A DNA stretch of 64,000 nt from Clostridia bacterium (GTDB taxonomy: Bacteria; Bacillota; Clostridia; TANB77; CAG-508): NCBI GenBank assembly GCA_017512025.1, contig JAFWHH010000009.1, forward strand, positions 310,001 through 374,000, in the 5' to 3' direction. Below are positions 16,958 through 24,898 of the stretch, in pieces. Made by a program: the position numbers and the translations under genes. The first letter of the stretch is position 1. Every line of letters starts with the position of its first letter. The notes beneath the pieces are model-generated. The model did not search any database and had not been told where the DNA came from. It saw only the letters and a program-made list of their open reading frames with translations.

Positions 16958-17093
16958 AATGCTTACAAAACTTCATTATAACTTCTTGATATACATCTTC
17001 ACTATCATCTACATTCTTTAATATAGATAATGCTAATCTATATATCATATTAGAGTATTCTTGGATTTTACTTTCAATTTCAAAATCATCCAT
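16920..17093 (-). CDS. Truncated ECF-type sigma-70 region 2 protein (57 aa)
   Basis: Read by hand: ATG at 17091-17093 with GGGGGA seven bases upstream, stop TGA at 16920-16922. The product contains YSNMIYRLALSILKNV and DDSEDVYQEVIMKFCKHYEE, the sigma region 2.1-2.2 pattern of ECF factors (DAEDVxQE core-binding helix). It stops before regions 2.3/2.4 and has no region 4. No continuation is visible in the other frames downstream, so it is either a remnant of an ECF sigma gene or a small core-binding protein. It keeps a good ribosome binding site. Confidence 0.6.
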   Translation of the reverse strand: MDDFEIESKIQEYSNMIYRLALSILKNVDDSEDVYQEVIMKFCKHYEERNEMGFRMP

Positions 17094-17157
17094 TTTCTTC
17101 CCCCTTCACTACAAATACGTTTCATAAACCCAAAAAGTTGCATTTTTTTCAAAAAAA

Positions 17158-17205
17158 AAATAAAAATATTGCAAAAATATTTAGCTTTGCAATATTTTTA
17201 TTAAT
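17158..17205 (-). terminator. Terminator of the GNAT gene
   Basis: AAAAATATTGCAAA pairs with TTTTGCAATATTTTT, followed on the minus strand by a run of T, just after the stop codon. Confidence 0.8.
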
Positions 17206-17213
17206 ATAATATG

Positions 17214-17801
17214 TTAATTAATATATTTTTCATAAGTATCTTTATATGCGCCAACTGCATAGTCTACATCTATTCTATAAAATTCATAGAACTTCTTTTG
17301 TATTCCATTAAATATTTCTTTATCAAATACTGCTCCTAATGCAAGCATCGACTTAGATGATGCAATATTATCTTTTTCACAAGATAAAACAACATTCTTT
17401 ATTCCTCTTCTTTGACACTCGAGTAATGTTAGATACAGGTTAATCTTATTATATCCCTTACGTCTCTCTTTCGGTCTAATTCCATAACCAATACTACCAT
17501 AAGAATTTTTAACACGTTCATTAAGCTCTGTTCTTAAGTTTACCATACCAATAATTCTATCGTCATTCTCTCTTACAAGGAAATAAGTTTCATTTGGTAC
17601 AAATACATTGTCCTTTACTATATTTCTCTCGTAATCTAATTTCTTTAGCCAGCTTTCATAATCATTTATATATTCATATAAAAGTCCTGAACCATTTATT
17701 CTAGAATTATACTTGTTATGCTCTTTTATATATTTAATTGCTTTTCTCTTATATTTTATCGTTGGTGTAACTAATTTAAATTTTTCATTTTTAAATTTCA
17801 T
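17214..17801 (-). CDS. GNAT family N-acetyltransferase
   Basis: 195 residues from the ATG at 17799-17801, preceded by GAGG; another ATG lies four codons upstream. FLVRENDDRIIGMVNLR and SIGYGIRPKERRKGYNKINL give the beta4 strand and the acetyl-CoA pyrophosphate loop. CEKDNIASSKSMLALGAVF is the typical C-terminal GNAT block. Cytoplasmic. Substrate unknown; it resembles the COG3981-type predicted acetyltransferases. It is a single gene with its own terminator. Confidence 0.88.
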   Translation of the reverse strand: MKFKNEKFKLVTPTIKYKRKAIKYIKEHNKYNSRINGSGLLYEYINDYESWLKKLDYERNIVKDNVFVPNETYFLVRENDDRIIGMVNLRTELNERVKNSYGSIGYGIRPKERRKGYNKINLYLTLLECQRRGIKNVVLSCEKDNIASSKSMLALGAVFDKEIFNGIQKKFYEFYRIDVDYAVGAYKDTYEKYIN

Positions 17802-17893
17802 ATTTAACCTCATAACCTTGTCTGTGGTTTGCTTCTTTAGATAATTCTATATTAACAAATCATTGTTGTCTATATTTTATTAAAATTTTATAT

Positions 17894-17926
17894 AAAAAAA
17901 GATGGACTTATACATCCATCTTTTTA
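17894..17926 (-). terminator. Terminator of cdaA
   Basis: AAAGATGGA/TCCATCTTT stem followed by T run on the minus strand. The stem includes the last codons of cdaA. Confidence 0.8.
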
Positions 17927-18825
17927 ATTTTCTTTTTTATTTGTTTTTTACTATCTTTTATCTTCTTCTCAACTTTTTCTTTAGTGTTATATTGTTCAGC
18001 AAAATCCTTAATTAGTATTTGCTTTAATGTATCTTCTTTTATATCCACTAAAAGTACACCATTTCTAGCTAGAGAAACTTTTCCAGTCTCCTCAGAAACA
18101 ACAATTACAACTGCATCCGATTCTTTTGACATACCAAGAGCTGCTCTATGTCTTGTTCCAAGCTCTTTTGCTATATCTTGATCACTAGCTAAAGGTAATA
18201 TACATGCAGCAGCTACTACTCTGTTTTCAGATATAATAACTGCACCATCATGCAAAGGTGTATTTGGTACGAATATATTAACCAGTAGTTGTGGAGATAC
18301 ATCTGAGTTTATTTCAATACCTGACTCAATTATATCTTTTATTTTAATATCTTTTTCCATAACAATAAGAGCACCAGTTCTTGTTCTAGCAAGCTCCATT
18401 GTTGCTATTACTATTTTATAAATATCTTCTTTTGTTTTAACATATTTATCTTTTTCAATACCAATAAATTTAGTAAACTTATTTGATCCAAGTTGTTCCA
18501 ATGCCCTTCTAAGCTCCGGTTGGAATATAACAATCAGAATTATAACTCCATATGATAAGAAAGATCTTAATATGTAGTTAATAATTGTTAAGTGTAATAA
18601 TGAACTTATCGCAGTGAACAATATGTATATAAAGATACCTTTTATTAATTGTTTTACCCTAGAATTCTTTGTTAAAAAGAAAAACTTATATATGAGGAAT
18701 AAAACAATAACTATATCTAATATAAGTGGTACCAATTTAATTGGATACTGATATATTTCTCTGAAATAATTAACAAAGTTCTCTTGATAATATGTATTAA
18801 CATTTGCTAAAAAATTATCAAACAT
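17908..18825 (-). CDS. cdaA: Diadenylate cyclase, membrane-bound
   Basis: 305 residues. Makes cyclic di-AMP from two ATP, controlling potassium and osmotic balance and wall homeostasis. Three TM helices occupy about 25-105 (VPLILDIVIVLFLIYKFF and two more). The DAC domain is at about 110-265 with the two catalytic motifs LHDGAVII and GTRHRAALG. The C-terminal tail is strongly basic (KKIKDSKKQIKKKIKK). AGGAGG precedes the ATG at 18823-18825. The usual partner cdaR (YbbR) does not follow; instead there is a terminator. A 50-residue membrane protein lies upstream. Confidence 0.95.
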   Translation of the reverse strand: MFDNFLANVNTYYQENFVNYFREIYQYPIKLVPLILDIVIVLFLIYKFFFLTKNSRVKQLIKGIFIYILFTAISSLLHLTIINYILRSFLSYGVIILIVIFQPELRRALEQLGSNKFTKFIGIEKDKYVKTKEDIYKIVIATMELARTRTGALIVMEKDIKIKDIIESGIEINSDVSPQLLVNIFVPNTPLHDGAVIISENRVVAAACILPLASDQDIAKELGTRHRAALGMSKESDAVVIVVSEETGKVSLARNGVLLVDIKEDTLKQILIKDFAEQYNTKEKVEKKIKDSKKQIKKKIKKMDV

Positions 18826-18849
18826 CGCATCCTCCTAGATATAATAACG

Positions 18850-18871
18850 AGCTTGAATTTCATCAAGCTCT
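18850..18871 (-). terminator. Hairpin between the 50-aa membrane protein gene and cdaA
   Basis: GAGCTTGA and TCAAGCTC arms with a short loop. The T-run is poor (GTTATTATAT), so it could act as a weak terminator or mRNA-processing site. Confidence 0.45.
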
Positions 18872-18885
18872 ATATTAATGTCGTT

Positions 18886-19038
18886 TTATTTTGCAAAGAT
18901 TAATGAAATTGCTGTTGCAGCAACTGATAATATCATTAAAAATGCCAGGAAAGCTGCCATAACTCTTATTGCTATTTTGCCAGCTGTAGCATTTTTCTTT
19001 TTTGAATTAACTTCTATTTTTTCAGATTCATCTGCCAT
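18886..19038 (-). CDS. 50-residue single-span membrane protein
   Basis: MADESEKIEVNSKKKNATAG is a charged N-terminus. One TM helix follows (VMAAFLAFLMILSVAATAIS), ending FAK. The ATG at 19036-19038 has AAGGAGG nine bases upstream; a longer frame upstream has no ribosome binding site. Family not recognised. It sits 60 bases before cdaA, so it may be cotranscribed with it. A role with CdaA is a guess. Confidence 0.6.
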   Translation of the reverse strand: MADESEKIEVNSKKKNATAGKIAIRVMAAFLAFLMILSVAATAISLIFAK

Positions 19039-19072
19039 TTTAAATGCCTCCTTAGTAAATATCACTGATATT

Positions 19073-19101
19073 ATGGTAGCACAATAAAAATTATTTTTCA
19101 A
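19073..19101 (-). promoter_or_regulatory. Promoter upstream of the 50-aa gene and cdaA
   Basis: Minus strand: -35 TTGAAA (19096-19101), 17-bp spacer, -10 TACCAT (19073-19078). Confidence 0.45.
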
Positions 19102-19121
19102 TAAGTTTAAAATTTTTTATG

Positions 19122-19155
19122 TAAAAAAAGAAAGCACTTTATACGTGCTTTCTAA
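19122..19155 (-). terminator. Terminator of pheST
   Basis: AGAAAGCAC/GTGCTTTCT stem (19129-19137, 19145-19153) followed on the minus strand by TTTTTTT. Confidence 0.85.
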
Positions 19156-19160
19156 AAAAA

Positions 19161-21533
19161 CTATTTTCTTAGTTTAACTCCGCATTTGTTTTCTACCATT
19201 TCAATAATCTTTTCGAATATTGGAGTAATTTCTTCCTCAGTTAATGTTTTCTTTGGATCATTAAATGTTAATGAGTATGCGATTGATTTTTCGTTTTCTC
19301 CAACATTTTCACCTGTATAAACATCAAATACCTCGATATTTGTAAGTAAACTTCCTCCAGCTTTCTTTATAACCATTTCAACATCTTTTGAAGTCTTAGA
19401 TTTATCCATAACAAAAGCTACGTCCTTGTTAACATTTGGATATTGTGAAATTTCTTTATATTTCATCTTTCCAACTTTCTTAGCAAGTAGTTTATCTAAG
19501 TTAATCTCCATTACATATACTGGATCTTTTGCTTCTGATGGATGTAATTTTCCAACTATACCAACAGAGTCAGCATTTACATTTATCTCAGCAACTTGTC
19601 CTGGATGGAACTCAGCTGGTATTTCTTTTGGAATTACAAAACTATATCTATTTGCATATCCTAAGAAATCTAATAACTCTTCTACAATACCTTTTATGAT
19701 ATAAAAATCAACATTTGCTTGGTTACCAACTCCAAGATAGTATTTTCCAGTCATAAGGGCAGCTATCTTTTGGTTTTCCCCATATTCTTCACCTTTTTTA
19801 TAAAAACCTTTTCCGATTTCAAATAACGCTATATCTTTATTGTAATGAGCTTTGTTATATTCATAAGTTTTAACTAATGATGGAATAACACTATATCTTA
19901 ATGTATTACGCTCTTCTGTAATTGGATCTAATAATTTAAGCTCCTCAAACTTATCAGTTGTATACTTATGGACATCTTTATCATTAATTAGAATATATGT
20001 TAATGTTTCATTTAATCCAAGCTCTGACATTTTGTGTCTTATTGATCTTATTGTGTTATCATAGTCTCCCATTTTTTCACCCATTGTAGGAATTGTTCCA
20101 ACTATATTATCAACACCATAAATTCTACTTACTTCTTCAATTAGATCCTCTTTAATTGAAATATCAAGTCTTCTACTTGGTACAATTACAGTAACATCTT
20201 CTTCGCAAGCTTCATATTCAAAACCTAATTTATAGAATACTTCTAATATTTCATCATTTGAAATACTTGAACCTAAAACATCATTTACATTTTGGTAAGA
20301 TAATGTAATTCTCTTTTCTTCAGATACAGTATTGTCATGTTTGCACATACCTGTTACAACTGTACCACCAGCATATTTTTCTAGTAATTGACAAGCTCTT
20401 TCCATTGCCATGTAAGTTCTTTTAGCATCTAAACCTTTTTCAAATCTATTGCTTGCTTCACTTCTAACTATTTTCTTAGATGTTTTTCTTACTTTAACAC
20501 CATCAAATATAGCAGCTTCAATGATAACATTCTTTGTATCTCCATCAACTTCTGTATCTAAGCCACCCATTACACCAGCTAATCCTACAGATTTTTCTTT
20601 GTTTGCAATAACTATATCGTTATCATCTAATTCTCTTTCAACTTCATCTAAAGTAGTTAATTTTTCTCCATTTTCAGCCATTCTTACGATGATTGTATCG
20701 CCTAATCTATCGCTGTCATAGAAATGAAGTGGTTGTCCAAGCTCAAGCATTACGTAGTTACTAATATCAACAACATTATTAATTGGTCTTATACCACATG
20801 CCATTAATCTATTTTTAATAAAAGCTGGACTTTCTTTTATCTCAACATTCTCAACTTTTCTAGCTAAGAATAAACTACAATTATCTGTTTGAACATCAAC
20901 TTTAAATGAATTATTTATATCATCACCAGACTCTGAATGAGATAAATCTATTTCCTTAACTGGCTTTTGATAAATAGCACCTAATTCATATGCCATACCT
21001 AGCATACTTAATAAGTCTCCTCTGTTAGCTGTTAAATCAAAATCAACTATTTCATCATCCCAACCTAGATACTTAATTGGATCTTCTCCAACTACTGCAT
21101 CTTCTCCAAGTTCAGCAATTCCTTCTTTATCCTCTGGCTTTAAGAACTTATTATCTAAACCAAGTTCAGCTATAGAGCACATCATACCATTTGATTCTAC
21201 TCCTCTTATAGCTCCTGCTTTAATTTCTCCACCAGGAAGTTTAGCTCCTGCTAAAGCAACTATAACTTTAATTCCAGTTCTTGCATTTGGAGCACCACAA
21301 ACTATTTGTAATATATCCTTTCCAACATTTACTTTACATACATGTAAATGGTCTGAGTCAGGATGTTCATTACATTCTATTATTTCACCAATAACAAGAT
21401 TAGTACAATCAATGAATTTACGAGCTTCGTCATATTCGTTACCAACTCTTGTCATATCTTCGCCTATTGTTTTTATATCTAGACTATCATCTAAATCTAT
21501 ATAATCTTTAACAAAATTTCTACTTAATATCAT
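19161..21533 (-). CDS. pheT: Phenylalanine-tRNA ligase, beta subunit
   Basis: 790 residues, full length. Domains in order: tRNA-binding EMAP/OB fold at about 40-150 (VGKDILQIVCGAPNARTG), B3/B4 editing region at about 210-385, B5 at about 400-475, the catalytic-like core at about 480-690, and the C-terminal FDX-ACB anticodon-binding domain (YPNVNKDVAFVMDK) at about 695-790. With PheS it forms an alpha2beta2 enzyme that charges tRNA-Phe. It starts 12 bases after pheS, and the two form one T-box-controlled operon. Confidence 0.97.
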   Translation of the reverse strand: MILSRNFVKDYIDLDDSLDIKTIGEDMTRVGNEYDEARKFIDCTNLVIGEIIECNEHPDSDHLHVCKVNVGKDILQIVCGAPNARTGIKVIVALAGAKLPGGEIKAGAIRGVESNGMMCSIAELGLDNKFLKPEDKEGIAELGEDAVVGEDPIKYLGWDDEIVDFDLTANRGDLLSMLGMAYELGAIYQKPVKEIDLSHSESGDDINNSFKVDVQTDNCSLFLARKVENVEIKESPAFIKNRLMACGIRPINNVVDISNYVMLELGQPLHFYDSDRLGDTIIVRMAENGEKLTTLDEVERELDDNDIVIANKEKSVGLAGVMGGLDTEVDGDTKNVIIEAAIFDGVKVRKTSKKIVRSEASNRFEKGLDAKRTYMAMERACQLLEKYAGGTVVTGMCKHDNTVSEEKRITLSYQNVNDVLGSSISNDEILEVFYKLGFEYEACEEDVTVIVPSRRLDISIKEDLIEEVSRIYGVDNIVGTIPTMGEKMGDYDNTIRSIRHKMSELGLNETLTYILINDKDVHKYTTDKFEELKLLDPITEERNTLRYSVIPSLVKTYEYNKAHYNKDIALFEIGKGFYKKGEEYGENQKIAALMTGKYYLGVGNQANVDFYIIKGIVEELLDFLGYANRYSFVIPKEIPAEFHPGQVAEINVNADSVGIVGKLHPSEAKDPVYVMEINLDKLLAKKVGKMKYKEISQYPNVNKDVAFVMDKSKTSKDVEMVIKKAGGSLLTNIEVFDVYTGENVGENEKSIAYSLTFNDPKKTLTEEEITPIFEKIIEMVENKCGVKLRK

Positions 21534-21545
21534 CTATTCCGCCTC

Positions 21546-22598
21546 CTAGTCTATATCTTTTCTGTCGAATTGTTTTAAGAATCTAACATCATTTGCATAT
21601 AGATATCTCATATCTGGAATTCCATATTTGAACATTGCTAGTCTATCGATACCTGTACCGAATGCAAATCCTCCCCATTCTTCTGGGTCATATCCGTTCA
21701 TCTTTAATACATTTGGATGTACAATTCCTGATCCTAAAACTTCTATCCAACCTGTTTGTTTACATAGAGCGCATCCTTTCCCTCCACATTTGAAACATGT
21801 ACAGTCAACTTCGTATGAAGGCTCTGTGAATGGGAAATAACTTGGTCTGAAACGTAGTTCAGTATTTTCACCAAGCATCTTTTTCATAAACACTTCAAGT
21901 GTTCCTTTTAAATCAGCAAGTGAAACCTTATTTTCTTTCTTATCAATTACTAAACCTTCAACTTGGCAGAATTGATGAGAGTGAGTTGCATCATCCTCTC
22001 TTCTATATGTTTTACCAACGCAAATCATCTTAATTGGCTTTTGAGCCTCAGCATATTTAAGCATTGTATGAGCTTGTACAGCTGATGTTTGTGTTCTTAA
22101 TAAATACTCATCGGTAATATAGAAAGAGTCTTGCATATCTCTTGCTGGATGTCCTTTTGGTAGATTTAATCTTTCAAAGCAGAATTCATCTGTTTCAAGC
22201 TCTGGTCCATCAATTACTTCATATCCCATAGAGATAAATAAATCTTCAATCTCTTCTATAGTTCTATTTAATGGATGCATACTTCCTCTTATAGCTTTTT
22301 TACTTGGAAGTGTAATATCAATGGTCTCTTTTTCTAATTTCTTATTTAATTCAGCTTGTTTAAAGCTATTTTCTTTTTCAGTAATTAGATTTTCAAGTTC
22401 ATCTCTAACTTCATTTACTAAACTTCCAATAATAGGTCTTTCTTCAGCAGATAAAGCTCCCATTCCTCTTAATACAGAAGTAAGTTCACCTTTCTTACCT
22501 AGATACTTAACTTTTAGATCAACTAAAGTTTTTAAATCTTCTACTTTTGAAATTTCTTCCTTTGCAGAATTTTTGATTTGTTCAATTTGCTCTTTCAT
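21546..22598 (-). CDS. pheS: Phenylalanine-tRNA ligase, alpha subunit
   Basis: 350 residues from the ATG at 22596-22598 (GGAAGGA upstream); the open frame runs further up into the T-box region, which is not translated. N-terminal coiled coil at about 1-85, then the class II core with motif 2 [19 protein letters not shown] and motif 3 [14 protein letters not shown] Cys cluster [14 protein letters not shown] near residue 270 is typical of clostridial PheS and probably binds zinc. It is followed at once by pheT. Confidence 0.97.
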   Translation of the reverse strand: MKEQIEQIKNSAKEEISKVEDLKTLVDLKVKYLGKKGELTSVLRGMGALSAEERPIIGSLVNEVRDELENLITEKENSFKQAELNKKLEKETIDITLPSKKAIRGSMHPLNRTIEEIEDLFISMGYEVIDGPELETDEFCFERLNLPKGHPARDMQDSFYITDEYLLRTQTSAVQAHTMLKYAEAQKPIKMICVGKTYRREDDATHSHQFCQVEGLVIDKKENKVSLADLKGTLEVFMKKMLGENTELRFRPSYFPFTEPSYEVDCTCFKCGGKGCALCKQTGWIEVLGSGIVHPNVLKMNGYDPEEWGGFAFGTGIDRLAMFKYGIPDMRYLYANDVRFLKQFDRKDID

Positions 22599-22635
22599 AA
22601 TTCCTTCCTTTCCTAGATAGCCCTTTAAAGCAACA

Positions 22636-22870
22636 AAAAAGCTATTCATCCTCATAGGACGAATAGCTCGTGGTACCACCTAAATTTATATATTGCTAGT
22701 AAAAATCTCTTCTAGCTTATATACCTCATTATAGTTTTAACGGTTCAACCGTACTTGCCTACTACTATTTCAGCAAATAACCTAAAAAGTGAAATTTCAT
22801 ATATAAGTTGCTTATTGAGCTCACAGCTAATAGCTCAAATTCTCTCTTAAACAATTATTTATATACTACT
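22636..22870 (-). ncRNA. T-box riboswitch controlling pheST
   Basis: Minus strand leader with the T-box core GGTGGTACCACG (complement at 22670-22681). A terminator stem follows (GAGCTATTCGTCC pairing with GGATGAATAGC, then TTTTTT; about 22636-22669). The 5' half has a long stem I beginning near an AGAGAG motif. A TTC triplet (complement of 22791-22793) lies in a suitable place for a Phe specifier. Uncharged tRNA-Phe is expected to stabilise the antiterminator. The 3' half is certain; the specifier assignment is less so. Confidence 0.9.
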
Positions 22871-22904
22871 TTGCTTTTTAATTGGCATTTTTTAATTACG
22901 TACT

Positions 22905-22933
22905 ATGTTAACATATATTTTTTACTTTTTCAA
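22905..22933 (-). promoter_or_regulatory. Promoter of the T-box-pheST operon
   Basis: Minus strand: -35 TTGAAA (22928-22933), 17-bp spacer, -10 TAACAT (22905-22910), about 35 bases ahead of the leader structures. Confidence 0.55.
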
Positions 22934-22944
22934 TACTAAATAAT

Positions 22945-22995
22945 AAAAAAAATTCCAATCTGCTCTGTTATGCTACATCACAGATCGGAACTTGC
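22945..22995 (-). terminator. Terminator of the P-loop gene
   Basis: TTCCGATCTG pairs with CAGATTGGAA (one wobble) around a 16-20-base loop, followed on the minus strand by eight T. GC-richer than its surroundings. Confidence 0.85.
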
Positions 22996-23021
22996 TGCTT
23001 TCTTCTACTATGTTATTTGTC

Positions 23022-23522
23022 TCAAAACTCAAATACAACATCCTCCGGATTATCGACTTTAACGCATGTAACGTTTGGATCAACAAAATTATCGACTTCA
23101 ACGATTTTTTTGAATTCATTTCGCTCTTTTTTCAATCTTTTCAGACCGATTTTATACTTTCTGCGATTTCTTCTCCAAAAATCCATATGAAGCTCTTCCG
23201 AAAGATTTAGCATAATGAGAGTAATTCCGTCTTTGTATCCCATAATACGAATGCACGAAATCAGAGAAACCAAGTTCTCATATGTCATGCTTTGTACTTG
23301 GATAACAACAAATGATTTTGCACGAATTTCCTCTCCAATGGAATCTTTGGCTTTGAGTACAGCACTCATAGAAGCAGCATTGTTTGGGTTAGCTTTTTTT
23401 ATTGTGATGACACGACAAGTTCCCTTGTATTGTTCCACCATCTTACGACAAAAAGAGCTTTTCCCTGTTGATACCGGGCCAGTAACAATAACTACCCGGT
23501 TACCAATTTTAACATTTCCCAT
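23022..23522 (-). CDS. P-loop NTPase / predicted kinase, stand-alone, compositionally shifted
   Basis: 166 residues from the ATG at 23520-23522 (AAGGAAGG upstream). RVVIVTGPVSTGKSSFCRKM is a clear Walker A of the AAA_33/zeta-toxin/polynucleotide-kinase type. FVVIQVQSMTYENL and ITLIMLNLSEELHMDFWRRN may be the Walker B strand and lid. There is no recognised substrate domain. The codon use and G+C are higher than in the flanking genes, and the gene is isolated with its own terminator, suggesting horizontal acquisition. Alternatives: a small RNA or nucleotide kinase, or an accessory ATPase. Confidence 0.65.
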   Translation of the reverse strand: MGNVKIGNRVVIVTGPVSTGKSSFCRKMVEQYKGTCRVITIKKANPNNAASMSAVLKAKDSIGEEIRAKSFVVIQVQSMTYENLVSLISCIRIMGYKDGITLIMLNLSEELHMDFWRRNRRKYKIGLKRLKKERNEFKKIVEVDNFVDPNVTCVKVDNPEDVVFEF

Positions 23523-23607
23523 TTGGACCCTTCCTTTCATCAGAAAATAATGGGCATGTAATCCTTATTTTACCTGATAAATATTGATTTTTCAAGAAAT
23601 AAAGCAA

Positions 23608-23642
23608 AAAAAAAGAAAATACCGAAGTATTTTCCTTTTTTA
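23608..23642 (-). terminator. Terminator of the DUF4190-like gene
   Basis: GGAAAATAC-TTCG-GTATTTTC hairpin followed by a T run on the minus strand. Confidence 0.85.
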
Positions 23643-23646
23643 TTAA

Positions 23647-24066
23647 TTAAAATAAGTTTCCTACAATTAAAGCTGCTCCAACTATAGCACCAATTATATC
23701 AAATACACCAATTGCTATAGCTGCTGTAGCTAAACCTTTACCTTTTTCTTCAGTAAATGTTTTCATATGATTTAATGCTGCAGCTCCTAAAGATATAGCA
23801 ATTATACCTAATATAACACCAGCAACAAATAAACCAACTATTGAACAAACAAAACCACCAATTGCTATACCGCTTGTTTTTCCAGCATAAGCTTGGCTAT
23901 TTGCTGTGTTTTGTTGTTGATTAAAGTTATTTGTAACATTTGCATTTGCTTGTGCTGACATTCCTGGTTCATTATCTTGAACTGAATCTGCTACAGCACC
24001 ACATTTTTGACAGAAGTTGTCTCCATCTTCTAATACATTTCCACAATATTTACATGTTCTACTCAT
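23647..24066 (-). CDS. Zinc-ribbon membrane protein (DUF4190-like)
   Basis: 139 residues. The N-terminus has a zinc ribbon (CKYCGNVLEDGDNFCQKCG, CxxC-x12-CxxC). A Gln/Asn-rich linker lies at about 30-60. Two hydrophobic spans follow (IGGFVCSIVGLFVAGVILGI and IAIGVFDIIGAIVGAALIVG) with a short polar stretch between, like DUF4190. Inner-membrane protein of unknown role. AAGGAG precedes the ATG at 24064-24066. Paired with a second zinc-ribbon gene just upstream. Confidence 0.8.
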   Translation of the reverse strand: MSRTCKYCGNVLEDGDNFCQKCGAVADSVQDNEPGMSAQANANVTNNFNQQQNTANSQAYAGKTSGIAIGGFVCSIVGLFVAGVILGIIAISLGAAALNHMKTFTEEKGKGLATAAIAIGVFDIIGAIVGAALIVGNLF

Positions 24067-24106
24067 AATAATTCTCCTTTATTTAAATATTCACTTTCTT
24101 ATTATA

Positions 24107-24490
24107 CTATTTTTCATTTCTAATTGAAATAACTTTTATCTTATTTGTAATTAATCCCATCTTTAATCCGATTTCAACATATACTGCTGAACAATCAGCT
24201 GGAAGATCAATATTAGTCTTCTCATTTGCTGACCACATATCAAAGATTACCTCGTGAGTTCCAGGTGTCAAATCAAATGTAGCTGTTCCATCAGATTTAA
24301 TTGTAGCAGCTAGTTGTCCATCAACATGTATTTTAGTACCAACTGCACATCCGTAGAAGCTCTTTTTTCTATGTACTACAAGCTTAACTGTACCATTACT
24401 TGTGCTAACACTTTGTGCAGTAGCTTGTCCACAACTTGGGCAAAATTGAGTACCATCTGCCATTTCTTTTCCACAATTTTTACAGAACAA
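24107..24490 (-). CDS. Zinc-ribbon protein with beta-sandwich C-terminus
   Basis: 127 residues. MFCKNCGKEMADGTQFCPSCG is a zinc ribbon. Residues about 30-125 are beta-rich (VKLVVHRKKSFYGCAVGTKI, TATFDLTPGTHEVIFDMW), like PEGA or DUF2846-type carrier domains. No TM segment. The start codon is TTG (24488-24490): AAGGAGGGG lies at the right distance and the first ATG is inside the zinc ribbon. It is 40 bases upstream of the other zinc-ribbon gene, a likely operon. Confidence 0.75.
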   Translation of the reverse strand: MFCKNCGKEMADGTQFCPSCGQATAQSVSTSNGTVKLVVHRKKSFYGCAVGTKIHVDGQLAATIKSDGTATFDLTPGTHEVIFDMWSANEKTNIDLPADCSAVYVEIGLKMGLITNKIKVISIRNEK

Positions 24491-24567
24491 ATCAAACCCC
24501 TCCTTTATTTACTTACATAATTCGTTCACACATATTTTTACACAATTTTGTTATTATTTCAATAATT

Positions 24568-24828
24568 TCATAAAAAAAGTTTTAATACAACAACTAAAAC
24601 TACTCCAGGTATTCCAAGAATTCCAGAAGCAAGAACCGTCCACCAATTAATCCCCAAGTGAAATCCATAGTTACTCCCCACTATATTAATTACATTTATT
24701 AATACAATTCCTAAAATAGAATTTATTATTAGCTTAATTATTTTTTTGATTGGCATAACAAATATTTTCCCAATAGTTATAACGACTATAAAACAAAACA
24801 CATAAAACAAAAAAGAATAATTCTCCAT
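24568..24828 (-). CDS. bofA: BofA family protein (pro-sigma-K processing inhibitor)
   Basis: 86 residues with two to three hydrophobic segments and the C-terminal signature GILGIPGVVLVVVLKLFL. In Bacillus BofA holds the SpoIVFB protease inactive in the forespore outer membrane during sporulation. GAGGTGATAAT precedes the ATG. The yaaL homologue lies nearby (26515-26781), echoing the Bacillus yaaL-bofA pairing, with an FAD gene between. Confidence 0.85.
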   Translation of the reverse strand: MENYSFLFYVFCFIVVITIGKIFVMPIKKIIKLIINSILGIVLINVINIVGSNYGFHLGINWWTVLASGILGIPGVVLVVVLKLFL

Positions 24829-24898
24829 ATTATCACCTCTTTATTCTTTATGAGGTTAATGGACAAATTATTCTTTGATTTTATTTTGGTTATATATT

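Noticed and set aside
22599..22679. N-terminal extension of PheS into the leader
   Set aside because: That stretch is the T-box terminator/antiterminator, and a good ribosome binding site lies just before the ATG at 22596-22598.
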